64,000 nt of DNA from contig JAJKFL010000042.1 of assembly GCA_021186555.1 (NCBI GenBank), forward strand, positions 18,824,521 to 18,888,520. Direction: 5' to 3'. Position 1 is the first letter of the stretch; every line of letters starts with the position of its first letter. The notes below the pieces were generated by a model, which was not told where the DNA came from, ran no database searches, and was given only the letters and a program-made list of their open reading frames with translations. This stretch comes from Reticulitermes speratus. Taxonomy: Eukaryota; Arthropoda; Insecta; Blattodea; Rhinotermitidae. Below are positions 1 to 12,120 of this stretch, piece by piece. The translations under genes and the position numbers were made by a program.

Positions 1-1329
1 GATCTATTTTAATATCATTTTACCATCCAGACGTAGGTCGTCTAAGCGGCTTCTTTTCTTCAGGTTTCCTTAGTAGAGCCCTGTATGCTTTTATTTCCGT
101 TTCATGCGCTGCACATTCCGCCCTTATTGCATTCTCATCGACTTCATTGCCCTAATCATACCTGATGAGTAGTAAAAACTACGAAGCTCCTCACTCTGCA
201 GTTACCTCCAGGCTCCCGTTACCTCCTCCCACTTAGGTCCTAGTATTTCCTCCAGCACCCTAATCCCAAGCACCCTCATTCAATGTCTATAATGATCCCA
301 AAACTTTGGGTAAAGGTAGAAGAATTTTAGAGTAGATTAATAAGCATAACACGCGGATTTTATTGTGAGAAGGAAAACGTAAGTTTTACGAAGTCAGTGA
401 TCTCTCCTGTAACAATACAATACGCGCACTAGGCTTATCATATTAAAAATTGAAAGTTAAAAAAATTTCGTTAATGATTACTTCCACAACTGAGGAATAT
501 AACTTGTATAATAATTACTTACTCTGTGACAATATTTCTACTGTCTATGGGCAAACGTGAATTATATGGACTTATAGTACTCGGTACAATAATAGTAGTC
601 AATTTTCGAATATTACCAACACTGTAGGTTAGATAGTTTCTACTTTTTCAGATATATTTATTCCTCATAATTGTAGAATCGTAAACTAATTCTTGTCAAA
701 AGCAGACACACTTTTTAAAATAACGACCTCTAATAAGAGATTAATTTTAAAAACAAGCACTTTCGCCTAGAAATCCTAAAATATGTTTCCTTATTTGGGC
801 CCAAAATATATTTTATTGTTATTTCCGCATTTGAGTACTGTAAATTCATAAAAGGACAAACAAAGAGATGTGGGTTAGGTTTTTGGATTCGTATACTTAC
901 TGTCACAAGATTCAGTTCTGTAGGTCAGTGTCTTTACCAACTATTTTAAAAATCTTACACATTAATTACGATAACAGTACTAACAATAAAATTTGTATTT
1001 GGGTTAAAAATTATTACAACAACGAATACTCTGTAAGCTAAATTTCTCAAAATGAAACTTAATTTTTCACACTCTAGCTATTTTTGTACTTGTAGAATTT
1101 TAAATAGCGTTTCATACAGAAATTGTGGTTAAATACATAATTCGTATCCTTAAGCCTGTCTTTAAATTTAGGTTACGTATTGCTGTCAACTCTCAAATTG
1201 AATGATGATTTAACACAACTGCTGATTTATCGCTTTTATGCTACACAAATGTACTTAATACACCGAGGTGCTAGTGTACTAAGTACTTAAGCTACCTACG
1301 CTAAGTGCTGTATTTTTCGAAGGTGGATT
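1..1329. other. unassigned A+T-rich DNA
   Basis: No coding region, RNA gene or repeat family could be recognised here. Stop codons are frequent in all frames. It may be intergenic or intronic; nothing in the sequence decides which. Confidence 0.6.
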
Positions 1330-1347
1330 GATATATATATATATATA
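1330..1347. repeat. (TA)n microsatellite
   Basis: About nine uninterrupted TA units, about 140 bp upstream of the first copy of the large non-coding repeat family. Confidence 0.9.
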
Positions 1348-1483
1348 AATGTAGGTGTTCCTTACTGCATAAAAATGGTGCGTTTTCTATGTTTTCATTA
1401 TTGATTAGAGAACATTAAATTACGAGGTTTTACTGGCTTCTAATGGCAAGAAATTTTAACGAATACTGTGTGTATTCATTTTT

Positions 1484-2005
1484 CTTAGGCGTATTCGCAA
1501 AATTGCGAAACGCGACTGATGGCTTTGTCGTGTCTCTCTGTCTGTCCGCCCGTCTGTCCATATATATGGAAAACCTTGGCTCCCACTGGAAGGATTTTCA
1601 TGAAATTTGGTCTTTGAATATTTTTCGAAACTATATCGAGAAAATACATATTTTTAAAATCTGACAAGAATAACGGGCACTTTACATGAAGACGCATGGA
1701 CATTTATGCTAATATCGCTCTGTGTTCTACGTAAAACGGGAAATGTTTCAGACGAAATTTGTTGAAAACATCAAAATACACAGTTTATATTCAGTAACAT
1801 TTTCTCGAAATTTTGCCGTTTACGAGGTAATGTGGAAGGCAGACGGGCCACAGATGATAATGTAATAAGGCGCATGGGCTTTGAATGCTGGATAATTTAA
1901 GGCTACATACATACACTTAGAATGTGTAATACTTACTGCTTTCCACGGCAAAAATGGTTGCGCGAACACCCCTCAGTATTATGTTATACGCACATTGCCT
2001 GTTTT
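1484..2005 (+). repeat. non-coding repeat family R1, copy 1 (internally deleted)
   Basis: This is one of three same-strand copies of a dispersed repeat (others at 32265 and 48325). It opens with a conserved block reading roughly TTAGGCG-NTTCGCAAAATTGC, followed by a GCGAC word, a CTGTC/CCGTC pyrimidine tract, a conserved CTCCCACTGGA segment and the phrase ATCTGACAAGAATAA. It ends with a block shared with the 48 kb copy (AATGGTTGCGCGAAC and a following ACATTGCCTG). About 400 bp present in the 48 kb copy between roughly 48800 and 49200 is missing here, so the copy carries an internal deletion. Neither strand encodes a conserved protein. No clear terminal inverted repeat or target duplication was seen, so the class is unknown. 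Confidence 0.75.
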
Positions 2006-5000
2006 GTTAATAATATGACTGGGTTGTGTGCTATTTTTAAATGTCCACAATAACGTTTTCTATTCATATTTTAAGACTTATGATTTAATTTTAACAACTT
2101 TTGTCACGAGCTGTTAATATAATTTCTCTTAAAATGTGTACTCTATTTGGTAAGGAATCTTCAGAATTCTTTATTCCCTTGAAGAAATCCAAATAAGTAT
2201 TTACTTTTCAGAAGGAACCTCGTGTTGTGTAGTTAGAAATAAACTGGACAAATACTGTCGGTTCCAGAAGACAGTGCTCTTTATTATAGTCGATATGAAG
2301 AGTCTAGTTTCTCTAAAACAATTGTACAGTTGTGAGATATTTGTCTTCAGTTATTGTAGTAGACTGAACAAGAGAATACTGTCTGAAAACAAGTACCTTG
2401 CAGCCCATTTTCTACAGAAACTTTACACGGCTTGACTGTACTTCAGCTGTGTTTGTTGATAAAGAAATAGTACGGAATGCCAGTCCTTTTACAGGAAACC
2501 GTCTCAAGTATTACATAGGAGAAGACTAACACACAAGGAGCGAGAATCAGATCAACGTCACAACAGGGAAATCATTTCATGGAAGGAAAGTCTAGACGCG
2601 CTTATGTGGAATGTACTGTAAACGTACGCTGCACACGGACAGCCGAATGAACGAAGTTCTAAATCCGGTGCAAACGAGAACAGTGACACTAGCTGTTTTG
2701 GTACATGTTAGTAAGAGATTCGTAGCTTATGTTCTTAAGTACCTATTATTGGGTGATAATATCAAGGAGTTTGAGACAGGCAGAGCGTATAGCAAGCATG
2801 TAAAACTACGAAATGCATAAAAATTCTTAGTCGAAGATCCTGAAAAATAGTTCAATTTTGTCACCTCTTTGTAGGTGACAATATAATACTAAAATACATC
2901 TTAAAGATAGGGAGTGATCTTTTATGTACTATATTTGTTTCGACTTAGAAGAAGCGAAAGTGGCGGACTGTGCCGAACACAGTAATAAGTATTGTTCTTT
3001 GTTTAAAAACGTGTTCTAGACAAGAAGACCAGCTGTAAAATCCTTAAGTCCGTAGGGCAACTCCATGGAATTAATCCTTATGGCTTGTTTGTTATCTTAT
3101 CCCTTTTTAAGGGTTTTGCCGACTTCTGCCAATTTGTAACTAAATAAAAGGACAGAAATGTAAATAATGCTTGTTGATTTAATAAACAAATGTTGCTGTA
3201 AAAGAAGTTTAAAATTGTTGTTCGGAAGACTGAATTACAGATGTGGATGCTCGTGTTCTGATATATATTACCGACGATAAAAATTAAAAGTATATTTCGT
3301 GATAGTATCCAAAAACGATTCTCACGATGACTGAGGATAATTCAAAGTTTTAATGTATAATACTAGATAGTACACTAAGTTCATATTTATATAAATTTTT
3401 CTTTCTTATAACACGACCTAGAAAAGAATATCCCCTAATATTTACGTCAAATTTATTTCAGTTCCATAGTGTTCAAGATATCTTCATATTTTAATAATTA
3501 TACATTGCAATTCTTGGAACTAGTCGAAGGAAATACTAAGCAGAATGCACGCCAGTTTTGTCCTGTCATGAGGTAAGGCAATCTCTAAAGGCGACACATC
3601 TTTTGTGTCTTTCCCTTTAGTTGGTTCGGCTTTCGCCTTACCTAACGAAGAGTTTCTTTCTGTAAATTTTACCAAGGTCTACATTTTCACAGTTCTTTTA
3701 AGTTCTCTGATAATTTCCATCATAGCCAGTAACACAGAACAAACGATTCGATTGACGACAAAGCACAATGATTTGTGCAATTTATATCAAAGCACTCTGG
3801 TTGTTTCAAGATAAAAAGTGCACAGCTTTAATTAACCCCCGTGAAAAAGCTTTTGAATCCACTTTTAAAAAATGCGCCTGTTAGCGGCAGAATATAGTTT
3901 TCTCTGACTTTTGTCCATGTGTTTGAAGGATTATCACAAAACTTGGAATGTGAAGAAATCCTACATAGAGTTAACGACACTATACTCGTATAAGAAGAAC
4001 CGCTGCATTACTGCAATCTTCTCAAGCGTATCTCGCTAAATATCTCTTTAGAAGCAGAAACCCATCGGAAAGTACGTAGTAGAGGAAAACTGAACACACA
4101 TTTTGAGATAAACACTCCTTATCACGTCATATTTTTCGCTGTAATAAGGGTATATATTTCTGTACCCTATCACCTAATAACCTGAAGACTACTTTATTAT
4201 TTTTAAGTAAGATATTCTAGGTCCTTGCTCTTTTTCTCTCTCGTTCTTATGTACTTACAGCAGCGCATTTCAAACTATGAGTCACAAATTACAGACCTGT
4301 AGCAATAACAGAGCCATCGCTCATATATATTACGCGTTTTTTACACGTTTTTGAGTTGTTAAAATTAAGTAAACAGAAGATTTAATGTTCACTACCAGCT
4401 TAATTCCGACCAAAAAGGTAACAGAAATAGACAAGGTTTAATATCGAGCTGGAGTAACTGTTACATCAGACACAGTTCCATTTTATTAGCTGCAGTTTTG
4501 TTTTGGCCGTTTGGGGGTGTTAAAAATATAAAGACGCAAATAAATATTTGAATTACAAACACTGGTTTTATTCTTTTTCCGAGTGGGTAATATACCAAGA
4601 TAATACAGTTTTAGGTAGAAGTGACCAAATCATATTTTATTTTAATTTATGTATTTAGAAGTTAAAATCAAGGAAGTGGAAATCGGATTAGGAAAAGGGC
4701 GAGAATTTAATTGGGAAATGTGAGGGAGATATTTTTCCTTTCATCTCTTTGAGGTCCCTGAAGAGTTCACAAACATGTGTGCAGCAGGCACTGTTCTGTG
4801 TTACGAGTCTTGACCAAACCCACAGGATTTCGGCTAGAATGTGTACAAAATACATACGTTTCTTTACTGAAGTAAGCCTGAGAGGTTGTCTAGGTTTCAT
4901 ATTATTCTAATTCTTTATGTTATTTCAATATCTTACTTCGAGGAATCCAATTTTCGTTGAGAAACTAAGAGACGCAAAGCTTATGAATAAACTTCCGGTC

Positions 5001-6152
5001 TTTTATAAAATCGGATTCTATTGCCATGTAAAAAATCCGGGCACAGAAAATTGTTTACATGCAATTTAATCAAGATCAATTCCACAAGCCCATACCGTTT
5101 AATGAACTATTTTATAAGCATAATTTCATATATGTTCGCTTCACCATTGTGATCATTTCTTTTTAGGTTTATCCACAAAAGTTTCTTTGTTATACTTTTA
5201 TTACCCAGGTGTCATTATTTGTAGCCATTTGTTAACACTTCAGCAATTTAATAAGAATATTTAAAGAAAAGTGACCACTCCAAGGATATAACATAGAAAG
5301 GAGTAAAATATTAAAGTGGGTTCATTTATTATGAATGAATTATTCTTGGACGTGTCTCTAAAAACGCAAACCTTTCTAAGAAATTATGCAAGGCGGAACT
5401 TTTTATTTCTCCCACTATCGATTTTTTTGGTCAGTCTTCATATGAAGAACAAGAGTAAAATACTATTACACTTTCACCATAGTTTTGTTATTGTGACGCT
5501 ATACAGTATAATTGCTACCTTAGTGCTGCTTTAAAATTTAGCAGGCTTTTAGAGCTATAACTATGAGTTCAGACGAGGCATGGTGTTGAAATCAGCCCCT
5601 TGTTATTACCTTATTAATAGAGGTATTATAACCTCACATTTTCACGATCAAGAAACCCTGGGTAATACTGCTTACCCCCACCGTCAGCCAAGGAAACACG
5701 GAAGCGCACAAAGGATGCAAGTTACACATACATATACGAGTATATGAGGGTTTAAGATAAAGAAATGTAATATGCAACAATTGAAAGTGGTGTGATAAGA
5801 CAAATGTAATTTACTTACAATATGGCCCACTCAACGGCCCATTGCCGCTTTTATGAAAACAGATAAAGAAGAAGAGATGAAACCTGCCGGAAGCTGCGGG
5901 TTAAGTTACACACAAACCAAATGTTTCACATAACCACGAAGCCAGAGCAGGAAGTCTGATAAGTCTCCTCATGTCATCAAATAGATTTTCAAAACAGCAA
6001 GCCGAAACGAAAATTTAGAAGAATTTGACGGTTACGGAGATCTGGCAATATTGATACTAGGGAGTAGTGAGTGAAGGTAGCATAGTCGTGAGAGAAACAG
6101 GGCAGGGGAGACAGGGGATTACGCTGCGCAAGTCAATCTGTGTAGAGCAGCA
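2006..6152. other. unassigned DNA with one small hairpin
   Basis: No gene or repeat family was recognised in about 4.1 kb. The longest open frames are about 70 codons and show no domain. A 7-bp inverted repeat (GTCACCT and AGGTGAC, six-base loop) lies at 2860-2879; it could arise by chance. Confidence 0.55.
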
Positions 6153-6188
6153 ATGTATACCACATATATATATATATGTGGTATACAT
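6153..6188. repeat. 36-nt perfect palindrome with AT core
   Basis: The sequence from 6153 to 6188 is its own reverse complement: outer arms ATGTATAC and GTATACAT flank CCACAT and ATGTGG around a TA-repeat core. It could extrude as a cruciform or hairpin. It grades into TA and CATG/CATA-type simple sequence up to about 6245, so replication slippage plus inversion is a simple origin. Confidence 0.9.
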
Positions 6189-6245
6189 ATATATATAATA
6201 TATATATATGCATGCATACATGCATACATACATGCATGCATACTT
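6189..6245. repeat. TA / GCATACAT simple repeat
   Basis: Alternating TA runs pass into four-base repeats of the CATG, CATA and TACA type. Open frames drawn across it encode only repetitive Tyr/Ile/Met/Cys/His strings and are not credible genes. Confidence 0.85.
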
Positions 6246-7647
6246 ACGGCGCATTACTCATTAAAACACAGTTGTTAGGCTTTTGTAAACTTAGCTTCCT
6301 TGTAATTCTAAAAAAGTATTGTCTTTGTAATAAATTTTCTTTTAAGTGTGTTTCTTCTACACCTATGAGTATTCCAGACATAAATGTTGGCGCGATTTGT
6401 GAGAGAGGCGTCTACCATTTGAAACAATTTGGAGGAAGAATGCAACAGAATTAGTGATAATGCATAACAGACATGTTTTACCAGAAAGGTTGCTAAGCAC
6501 TGGAACAGACGAAGCAGACGGAGTGTATAATTTTGTCTACGTACATTTACTGATCTCTCGGCTATTAAACTATTGACCGTAATGAGGACGTGGCTTACTT
6601 TGGTACTTATTTCCTCTGACTGGAGTTTTCCTTCCCATGATACTCAGCAGACCTGTCTTCATTATCACCGCACGGCATTGGATCAACAGCTCCAGCGTCT
6701 ACAGCTAGCACGGTTGACCTGCTGGCTGCTGTACTGTGCTAACATACCGGAGGGAAATACAGGCATAAGGCGCTTCCTGGTATAAAAAAACGAACTACAA
6801 TTTCCAGTTTCCCAAGAATATACTATTGTGTTGTGGAATAAAAAACAAATTTTGTCTTCATCGGAAGAATTCTAGTCTACATAATCGTAGAACATACTTT
6901 AAGATAAACCTTAAGTTTTAGCTGTTTTGAAGAACTTCACAGTTGACTATCATATAAATTAACATGTGATAAACCTAAACACTTTTCCAAATATAAAATC
7001 CTAATTAATTAATCTGTGGGTTCGAAATATGTCTGGCTAATTTAATCGAAAATTAAAGAAGACGTAAGTTTCAAGTGATAGTAAAATGTAATTAAATAAG
7101 TTCGGAATATTTAAAAATATAAATTAATTAAGATAGCTGTACTCTGGGATGTGGAGTTCTCACAGCTTCTTAATAACTTCTTGGAAAAACGTGTTTCCTT
7201 CTTCTTCATAAGCCCTAAAGATACAGGCAACACGTTCTTCTTAACGCGTTATTACATTTGTACTAATTTACAGGCCGTCACATGTCAGAAGGCAGTAATA
7301 TACATTGTCGCCGCCATGCGAACACCAAGTCTCACACAAATTAATTACTTGGAGAATATATGCTTTGGCCGGATGTTTCAGCGGGGAGACCGACTTGTAT
7401 CTTGGATGTACTGTTTGAAATCTTGAACGGGGCAGAGAAGGTGTCGCATTTAGTTGCGTCTAGTTTATTCGGCTCCTTGCTACAGCTTTTTCCGCTTTTC
7501 CTTCTGTTGACTTTTCTCTGCATAGTACCTAACATAAAGACTTTGATTGAAACACTTCGTGAAATAAACTATGAAGTAATGAGAGTTTATGGCGAATCGA
7601 CAAAGTGTGAACCTAAGAGTGCATACAGTTTAAAGGGATTTCACAGT
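6246..7647. other. unassigned DNA
   Basis: No recognised gene or repeat. Frames of up to about 116 codons occur near 7151-7710, but the longest runs directly into the SINE at 7664, which argues against it being a gene. Confidence 0.55.
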
Positions 7648-7663
7648 GGAATATACCTAATAT
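7648..7663 (+). repeat. target-site duplication, left copy
   Basis: Sixteen bases matching 8043-8058 with one mismatch, directly abutting the CAA/GTT tail of the SINE. Confidence 0.85.
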
Positions 7664-8042
7664 GTTGTTGTTGTTTTTGTTTGTCCCTGTCGCTCCAACG
7701 TGGAGCATAGGGGCCTCCTTTCGGAGGTTTCTATGGTCATGTGCGTTGATGTAGTGAGTGACCAGCCCACTGACCGCACAAGTTCAACTCAATCCTGATG
7801 TGACTGCCAGAGCCATCTGGCAGGCAGTCAGGAGACTTGGGTGAGAAATGGCCGCTGAATTTTGCTTACGAGCATTATTAGTTCTATTCATGCCCGTAAG
7901 GTTCTTTTACATGCCGTAAATCTACGACATGGGACCGACGGCTTCACTTCCCCTCCGAAGGAAGTGGTACTCGGTCGGGATCGAACCCGCGAACCTTGGG
8001 TCCAGTGGCGAGCACGCTAACCACTAGTCCACCGAGGGCGAC
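7664..8042 (-). mobile_element. tRNA-derived SINE (family C), full-length with TSD
   Basis: On the minus strand the element starts near 8042 with a tRNA-like head. A box A-like word (TGGACTAGTGGTTAGC) is followed about 35 nt later by a box B match (GGTTCGATCCC). It ends at 7664 in a short CAA-repeat tail (GTTGTTGTT on the + strand). The insertion is flanked by a 16-bp direct repeat, GGAATATACCTAATAT at 7648-7663 and GGAATATACTTAATAT at 8043-8058, with one mismatch. Such a target-site duplication fits LINE-machinery retroposition. RNA polymerase III would be expected to transcribe it from the internal boxes. The partner LINE was not identified. The body has no coding potential. Confidence 0.85.
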
Positions 8043-8058
8043 GGAATATACTTAATAT
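8043..8058 (+). repeat. target-site duplication, right copy
   Basis: Sixteen bases matching 7648-7663 with one mismatch, directly abutting the tRNA-like head of the SINE. Confidence 0.85.
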
Positions 8059-9213
8059 ACGATGTCGAAAATATGGTGATACGATTAGCTTATAATACGA
8101 CTATACCCGTTGTTTAAAATGGCATCTCGCACAGTGAAGAAAACAGAATATCGATATGTTCAAGACTGGCCGATACGATACGATGACATGTCAGCATGCT
8201 GTGTCATCTGTCGCTCAGTCCTAAACATATCGTCGCAGAAGTATGAGCTGTGTCACGGAAGGCGGAAAGATCACTGGCTTTACAGTGCTGTGTTTGGCAT
8301 GTAAGCGTGAGTGAGGAAGCGAATATTAAAACTGTGTAGCTTGTTGGGGAACACTGCATGTTGTATGGCTGCAAAGACCCTGGTTGTACAAGAAAGGAAA
8401 AATTGATATAGTGCGGAAAAATAACGGGAAAAGATTAAACGAATCAGGTAAGGTAATTTATTACTTAATATATTTCATTTGATTGAGAAATGTAATGTAG
8501 GCATACATTCATGTCTTTTCAATTATTTTTTCTCTACAATTATAGAGACATTCAAACGGCAACAGTTTATGCGTTCTGAGAGTATCGTCTCCTGCGTAGG
8601 AGGTTCTTGTCATGACGTATGTATCTTATCGACATTCAGTTGCTATCGTATCGCAGTCTTATCGCAAGTGACGTCCTGTGTGACAGAGGCCTAAGTGTCC
8701 ACACAATGGTCTTCCGCCAATAGACTGGAATCAATGCTACGGACGCGCCTGCAATACTGCTTAAACGCCAGACGAGCGAGTTAGAGAAGTTGCCGCACGA
8801 ACAAGGCAAGTTGCTCTTCCAGCGAGCTGAAGGCATCAACATCGTCATTACGTAACTGCTCGTGACGTCAGTGTTATAATGATTGCTCCGAACTTCGCTG
8901 TCCAATAGGCTTTCCTAATTTTCCAATTCTTGAACCGAAATTCGCCTATGTTAACTGAGATTCTTCGATTTTTTCTTCAGCCCTTCCACGCAAATGGCGG
9001 TATCTTGCATTAAAAGTAGCCTATATCGCGTAATTTTACAAATTTTAATTCGTTCACTAACTGCCACGCATCTCGAAGTAATAAAGTCTAAGCAACTGAC
9101 AATGTATTCAATAAACCTTAATAACCAAGATTATAAGTTTGATATTATACGTCATCCTCCATAGGATACATATATTAATAAATTTCTTTACTAACGAACT
9201 GCACCTACTCAAA
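8059..9213. other. unassigned DNA
   Basis: No recognised gene. A frame of 89 codons on the minus strand at 8636-8905 has no visible domain. The stretch 8590-8900 is slightly more G+C-rich than its surroundings but was not assigned. Confidence 0.5.
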
Positions 9214-9255
9214 TAAACATATTTCGGCTATAATGTACGGCCATTTTCAGGGAAT
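9214..9255 (-). ncRNA. decayed hammerhead-like motif
   Basis: On the minus strand a CCCTGAAAATGGC word is followed by a short loop and GCCGAAATATGT, so the GGC/GCC stem and the GAAA box of the hammerhead-like motif at 22638 are kept. The CTGAAGA core reads CTGAAAA and no stem I partner follows. It is best read as a mutated relic, not an active ribozyme. Confidence 0.35.
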
Positions 9256-9333
9256 ACTAAATATACATGGGACGTATGGAGTTAAAATATAAATTCGTGT
9301 AACGTAAATAGTAAAAAGCCCATTATCTACGTG

Positions 9334-9565
9334 TATCTATTTATCATCTACTATCATCTATCTATCTATCTATCTATTTATCTATGTATCTCTCTGTCTG
9401 TCTGTTTTTCTGTCTATCTATCTATCTATATATCTATCTGTCTATCTGTTTATCAGTCTGTTTTTCTATCTGTCTGTCCGTCCGTCACTCTGTCTATCCA
9501 TCTATCTATCTTTTCATTTACCCATCCATCCATCCATCCATCCGCCCCTCTATCTGTCAGACTTG
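9334..9565. repeat. CTAT/CTGT and CCAT compound microsatellite
   Basis: An impure CTAT tract interleaved with CTGT and CCGT passes into CCAT repeats (about 9520-9545). Frames across it encode only Ser/Ile/Tyr/Leu/Cys/Val repeats and are artefacts. Confidence 0.9.
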
Positions 9566-9884
9566 CTGTCTATATATAGGCATTTTCTCTGTCTGTTTTC
9601 TCTTTCTTTGTGTACCTCTCTCGCCTGCCCGCCTTCAATTTTCGAATATGAGCAAATTTAACACAAGGGATGACCTTACAAGCAGATTGCATAAAGTTTA
9701 TACTGGCACGGAACGTCTGTGTTGAAAGCACGAGCGTTCTAAAAGTACAGAATATTGAGTATTAATAGTAAATGTCTTTTCGAAAGTTAAAAATCGCTGG
9801 CTACTGAAAGAAGTTTCTGAATTATGGATTTCATAAATTTAATATTACATTCATAAGAGTATGTTACTCTGTCCTATCTTGATG

Positions 9885-10186
9885 AAGTTGGTAATAAATC
9901 TGCGGTCTTCTGGGTAATACGCGGCGTCGTGTGGTAATTTTTTACGGACATTTCGGGACAACATATCGGTCCCATCTTCACGGGTCAAGAGTCCGAGTAG
10001 GAAAGAAAGCCAGCAACCTATAACGTAGATTCTGGAAAGTACGGCGGGATAGCAATACGTAGATGTGATGACAGCCAATAGAGTAGAACCAGGGTGAGAG
10101 AGGGGTGGATACAAACAACGTAAAGCTGCTAGGGGTAACGACACCGCAGATTTCATCAACATCGCGGCGGAAACCTGAAATAAAAG
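9885..10186. repeat. fold-back repeat family F, divergent copy
   Basis: The left part (9885-9975) carries the family F words TCTGCGGTCTTCTGGG and GCGGCGTCGTGTGGTAATT, also found at 18477-18599. The right part (10143-10182) carries, inverted, the flanking words of the same family (CGCAGATTTCATCAACATCGCGG; compare 18455-18485 in reverse complement). The element is therefore a fold-back with about 170 bp of spacer. On the minus strand at about 9937-9987 it also contains a hammerhead-like string (GTGAAGATGGGAC, loop, GTCCCGAAA). There the first core base is G instead of C and stem III has no room for a loop. Confidence 0.6.
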
Positions 10187-11308
10187 TTGGTATTATATCA
10201 ATTACAAACACCCAGATTCATATAATTCACTTTAAAATTATCCTGCAGTCTTCTTTTGTACTTCCACATAATCTCTTCACTTTATTTCTTTCAAATCTAT
10301 TTTTCAGGAATACAATCTTCCTTTTACACTTTCAACGTATCTAATCATCCTCGAAATTCTTACCCTGATACTATTGTTGAATGTTCCTCATGCATTTTCC
10401 TAATACAAGTGTTATTTTTCTCCCTTCTCAACAAACACCTTTTCTCAGAACTGTGTATATTCATATTCAGCATGTTTTTCTCAAGGTTACAATCCGAGAC
10501 TCACACACACATACACAAACATACACACACAGGTATATATAAATAATTTAACAGGTAAAATTTGAGTTTTAAATTTGTATTTGTGTTTTGCCACAACAGG
10601 GGTAGAAAATGGGTTCTGTATTAAATTATAACAAATATCCCTTGTATCTGAAGCTGTTAAAGTGAACACTTTTAAAAACTACACATTTTTGCTGCAAACT
10701 GTGGACAGAAGTCATATTTAAAACATGGCTTGGAAACAAGATTAATGTTTGTGAGCTTATTTGTCAGAAGCAGGATGTGGAGGCGTAAAATAGCGTTAGC
10801 GACAAACATTTCGTATTTCGATTACTTTCATTTAAGTTACACAGCAGTAAAATTTGCTAAACTTTCCTGCGTAAGTCTATTGTTATGTAGAGATTTTCTG
10901 GAGCAAATGTTTCTCGATCTTCTTTTGCTGTATTTTTTTCAGACGCTATATACATGTTTGTGGAACATTTGTCAACGTCAGCTACGTCTTAGCTTTGAAT
11001 TCAGGGAGGCATTTCAATACATCGGGGAACAACGAGATCCCAAACGTCGTATACAAAAGCGATGATATTGTGGTGAAAGAAAATATATTGCTGCAAAATT
11101 CATGAATGTAAGGGAAACAGATTTTAGCCCGAATCAGTAACGTTAAGGGAAATTCACAACTTCATGTAAATAGATTCAATTTACATGCGTGAGCTATTAG
11201 AAAATTGAGCAGATGCTGACGAATGGTTTACAAAGAATTTATTTGCAATTTTTTGATGATGCTGTCAGTACTCTGACTCTATAAATTCGAATGACAAATG
11301 ATAGTGAA
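10187..11308. other. unassigned DNA with short CA-rich tract
   Basis: No gene recognised. A CA-rich simple sequence lies at about 10501-10532. A 111-codon frame at 10730-11065 has no recognisable domain and no splice or promoter context I can defend. Confidence 0.5.
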
Positions 11309-11504
11309 TATTTACCTGGAAATGATGTGCTAGGTATCTTTCGGTGGCAGAGTTAAGATATTATCGCATTATCTACCCGGAAGGACTGTGTTACGGCACT
11401 ACCAAATTATCTACTTGGAGGGACTGAGTTAAGGCATTACCATATCATCTACCTGGAGGGATTGAGTTAAAGTCCTATTGTATTACCTACTTGGAGGAAT
11501 TAGG
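11309..11504 (+). repeat. 38-bp minisatellite, about 4-5 units
   Basis: Three consecutive 38-bp units start at 11368, 11406 and 11444 (each near ATTATCTACTTGGAGGGACT followed by GAGTTAAGGCATTACCA). A partial unit starts at 11482 and divergent units extend upstream to about 11309. Units differ by several substitutions but hold the 38-bp period exactly. Confidence 0.85.
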
Positions 11505-12120
11505 AAAAACCACGAACAAACTTACGATAGTCTGTGTACTTATTGAGTATCAAACCAGGCACCTTCCACACTTAAGATGTAAACGTCGCCAATTGAGAGC
11601 CGCGAAAACCTAGACTCAACAGCGACTAGGTGTTTTTCTTTCATTAATATCCATAGCAGCCCTGGGGACATTTTTGCCTCCTATTTAATGGGTACCGATG
11701 ATTCTTCCCTGAGGGGTAAGTGGCTGAAGCTTGAAGCTTACCGCTTACCTCTGTCTAGTTCCGAAGTTTAGAATGGCTGAAGTTGTAGCACTATTCCCAC
11801 TGTAGGCCTTCGTATCTTCCACTTGGACAAACTTACCTTCTTTACTCTCAGCTTTACCGCTTGAGATGATATGATCGGTTTTACAAATTATATGTGCATG
11901 AAATTTGATGTAATTTAACCATTATTATGCTTTTATGATTCTGGTACGATACGCTCACCCGTAATGTAGAAGATTTACATTTTCCTATAAAGCCATTAAT
12001 ACAAGTGTTAATAAAACGGTATTATGTGTTTGTGCCTGGTTTTTACTGCTTTCTCTGTGCTAGGATATATTGCCTTGATGACTGCAATGTTCTGAAATAT
12101 TACTGATGTGTTGATTGGTA
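11505..12120. other. unassigned DNA containing a short dispersed repeat
   Basis: About 11748-11830 resembles 18606-18690 on the same strand: both read CTTACC, then a CTAGT-CCGA-GTTTA block and a GCAGTTGTA/GAAGTTGTA block. The shared segment is therefore dispersed and probably belongs with the repeat that surrounds the 18.5 kb palindrome. No gene recognised. Confidence 0.5.

Noticed and set aside
2860-2879. Small hairpin as a terminator or regulatory stem-loop
   Set aside because: A 7-bp stem is expected by chance in a window of this size and nothing around it suggests a transcript.
9331-9725. Two overlapping frames rich in Ser, Tyr, Leu and Ile
   Set aside because: They are translations of the CTAT/CTGT microsatellite.
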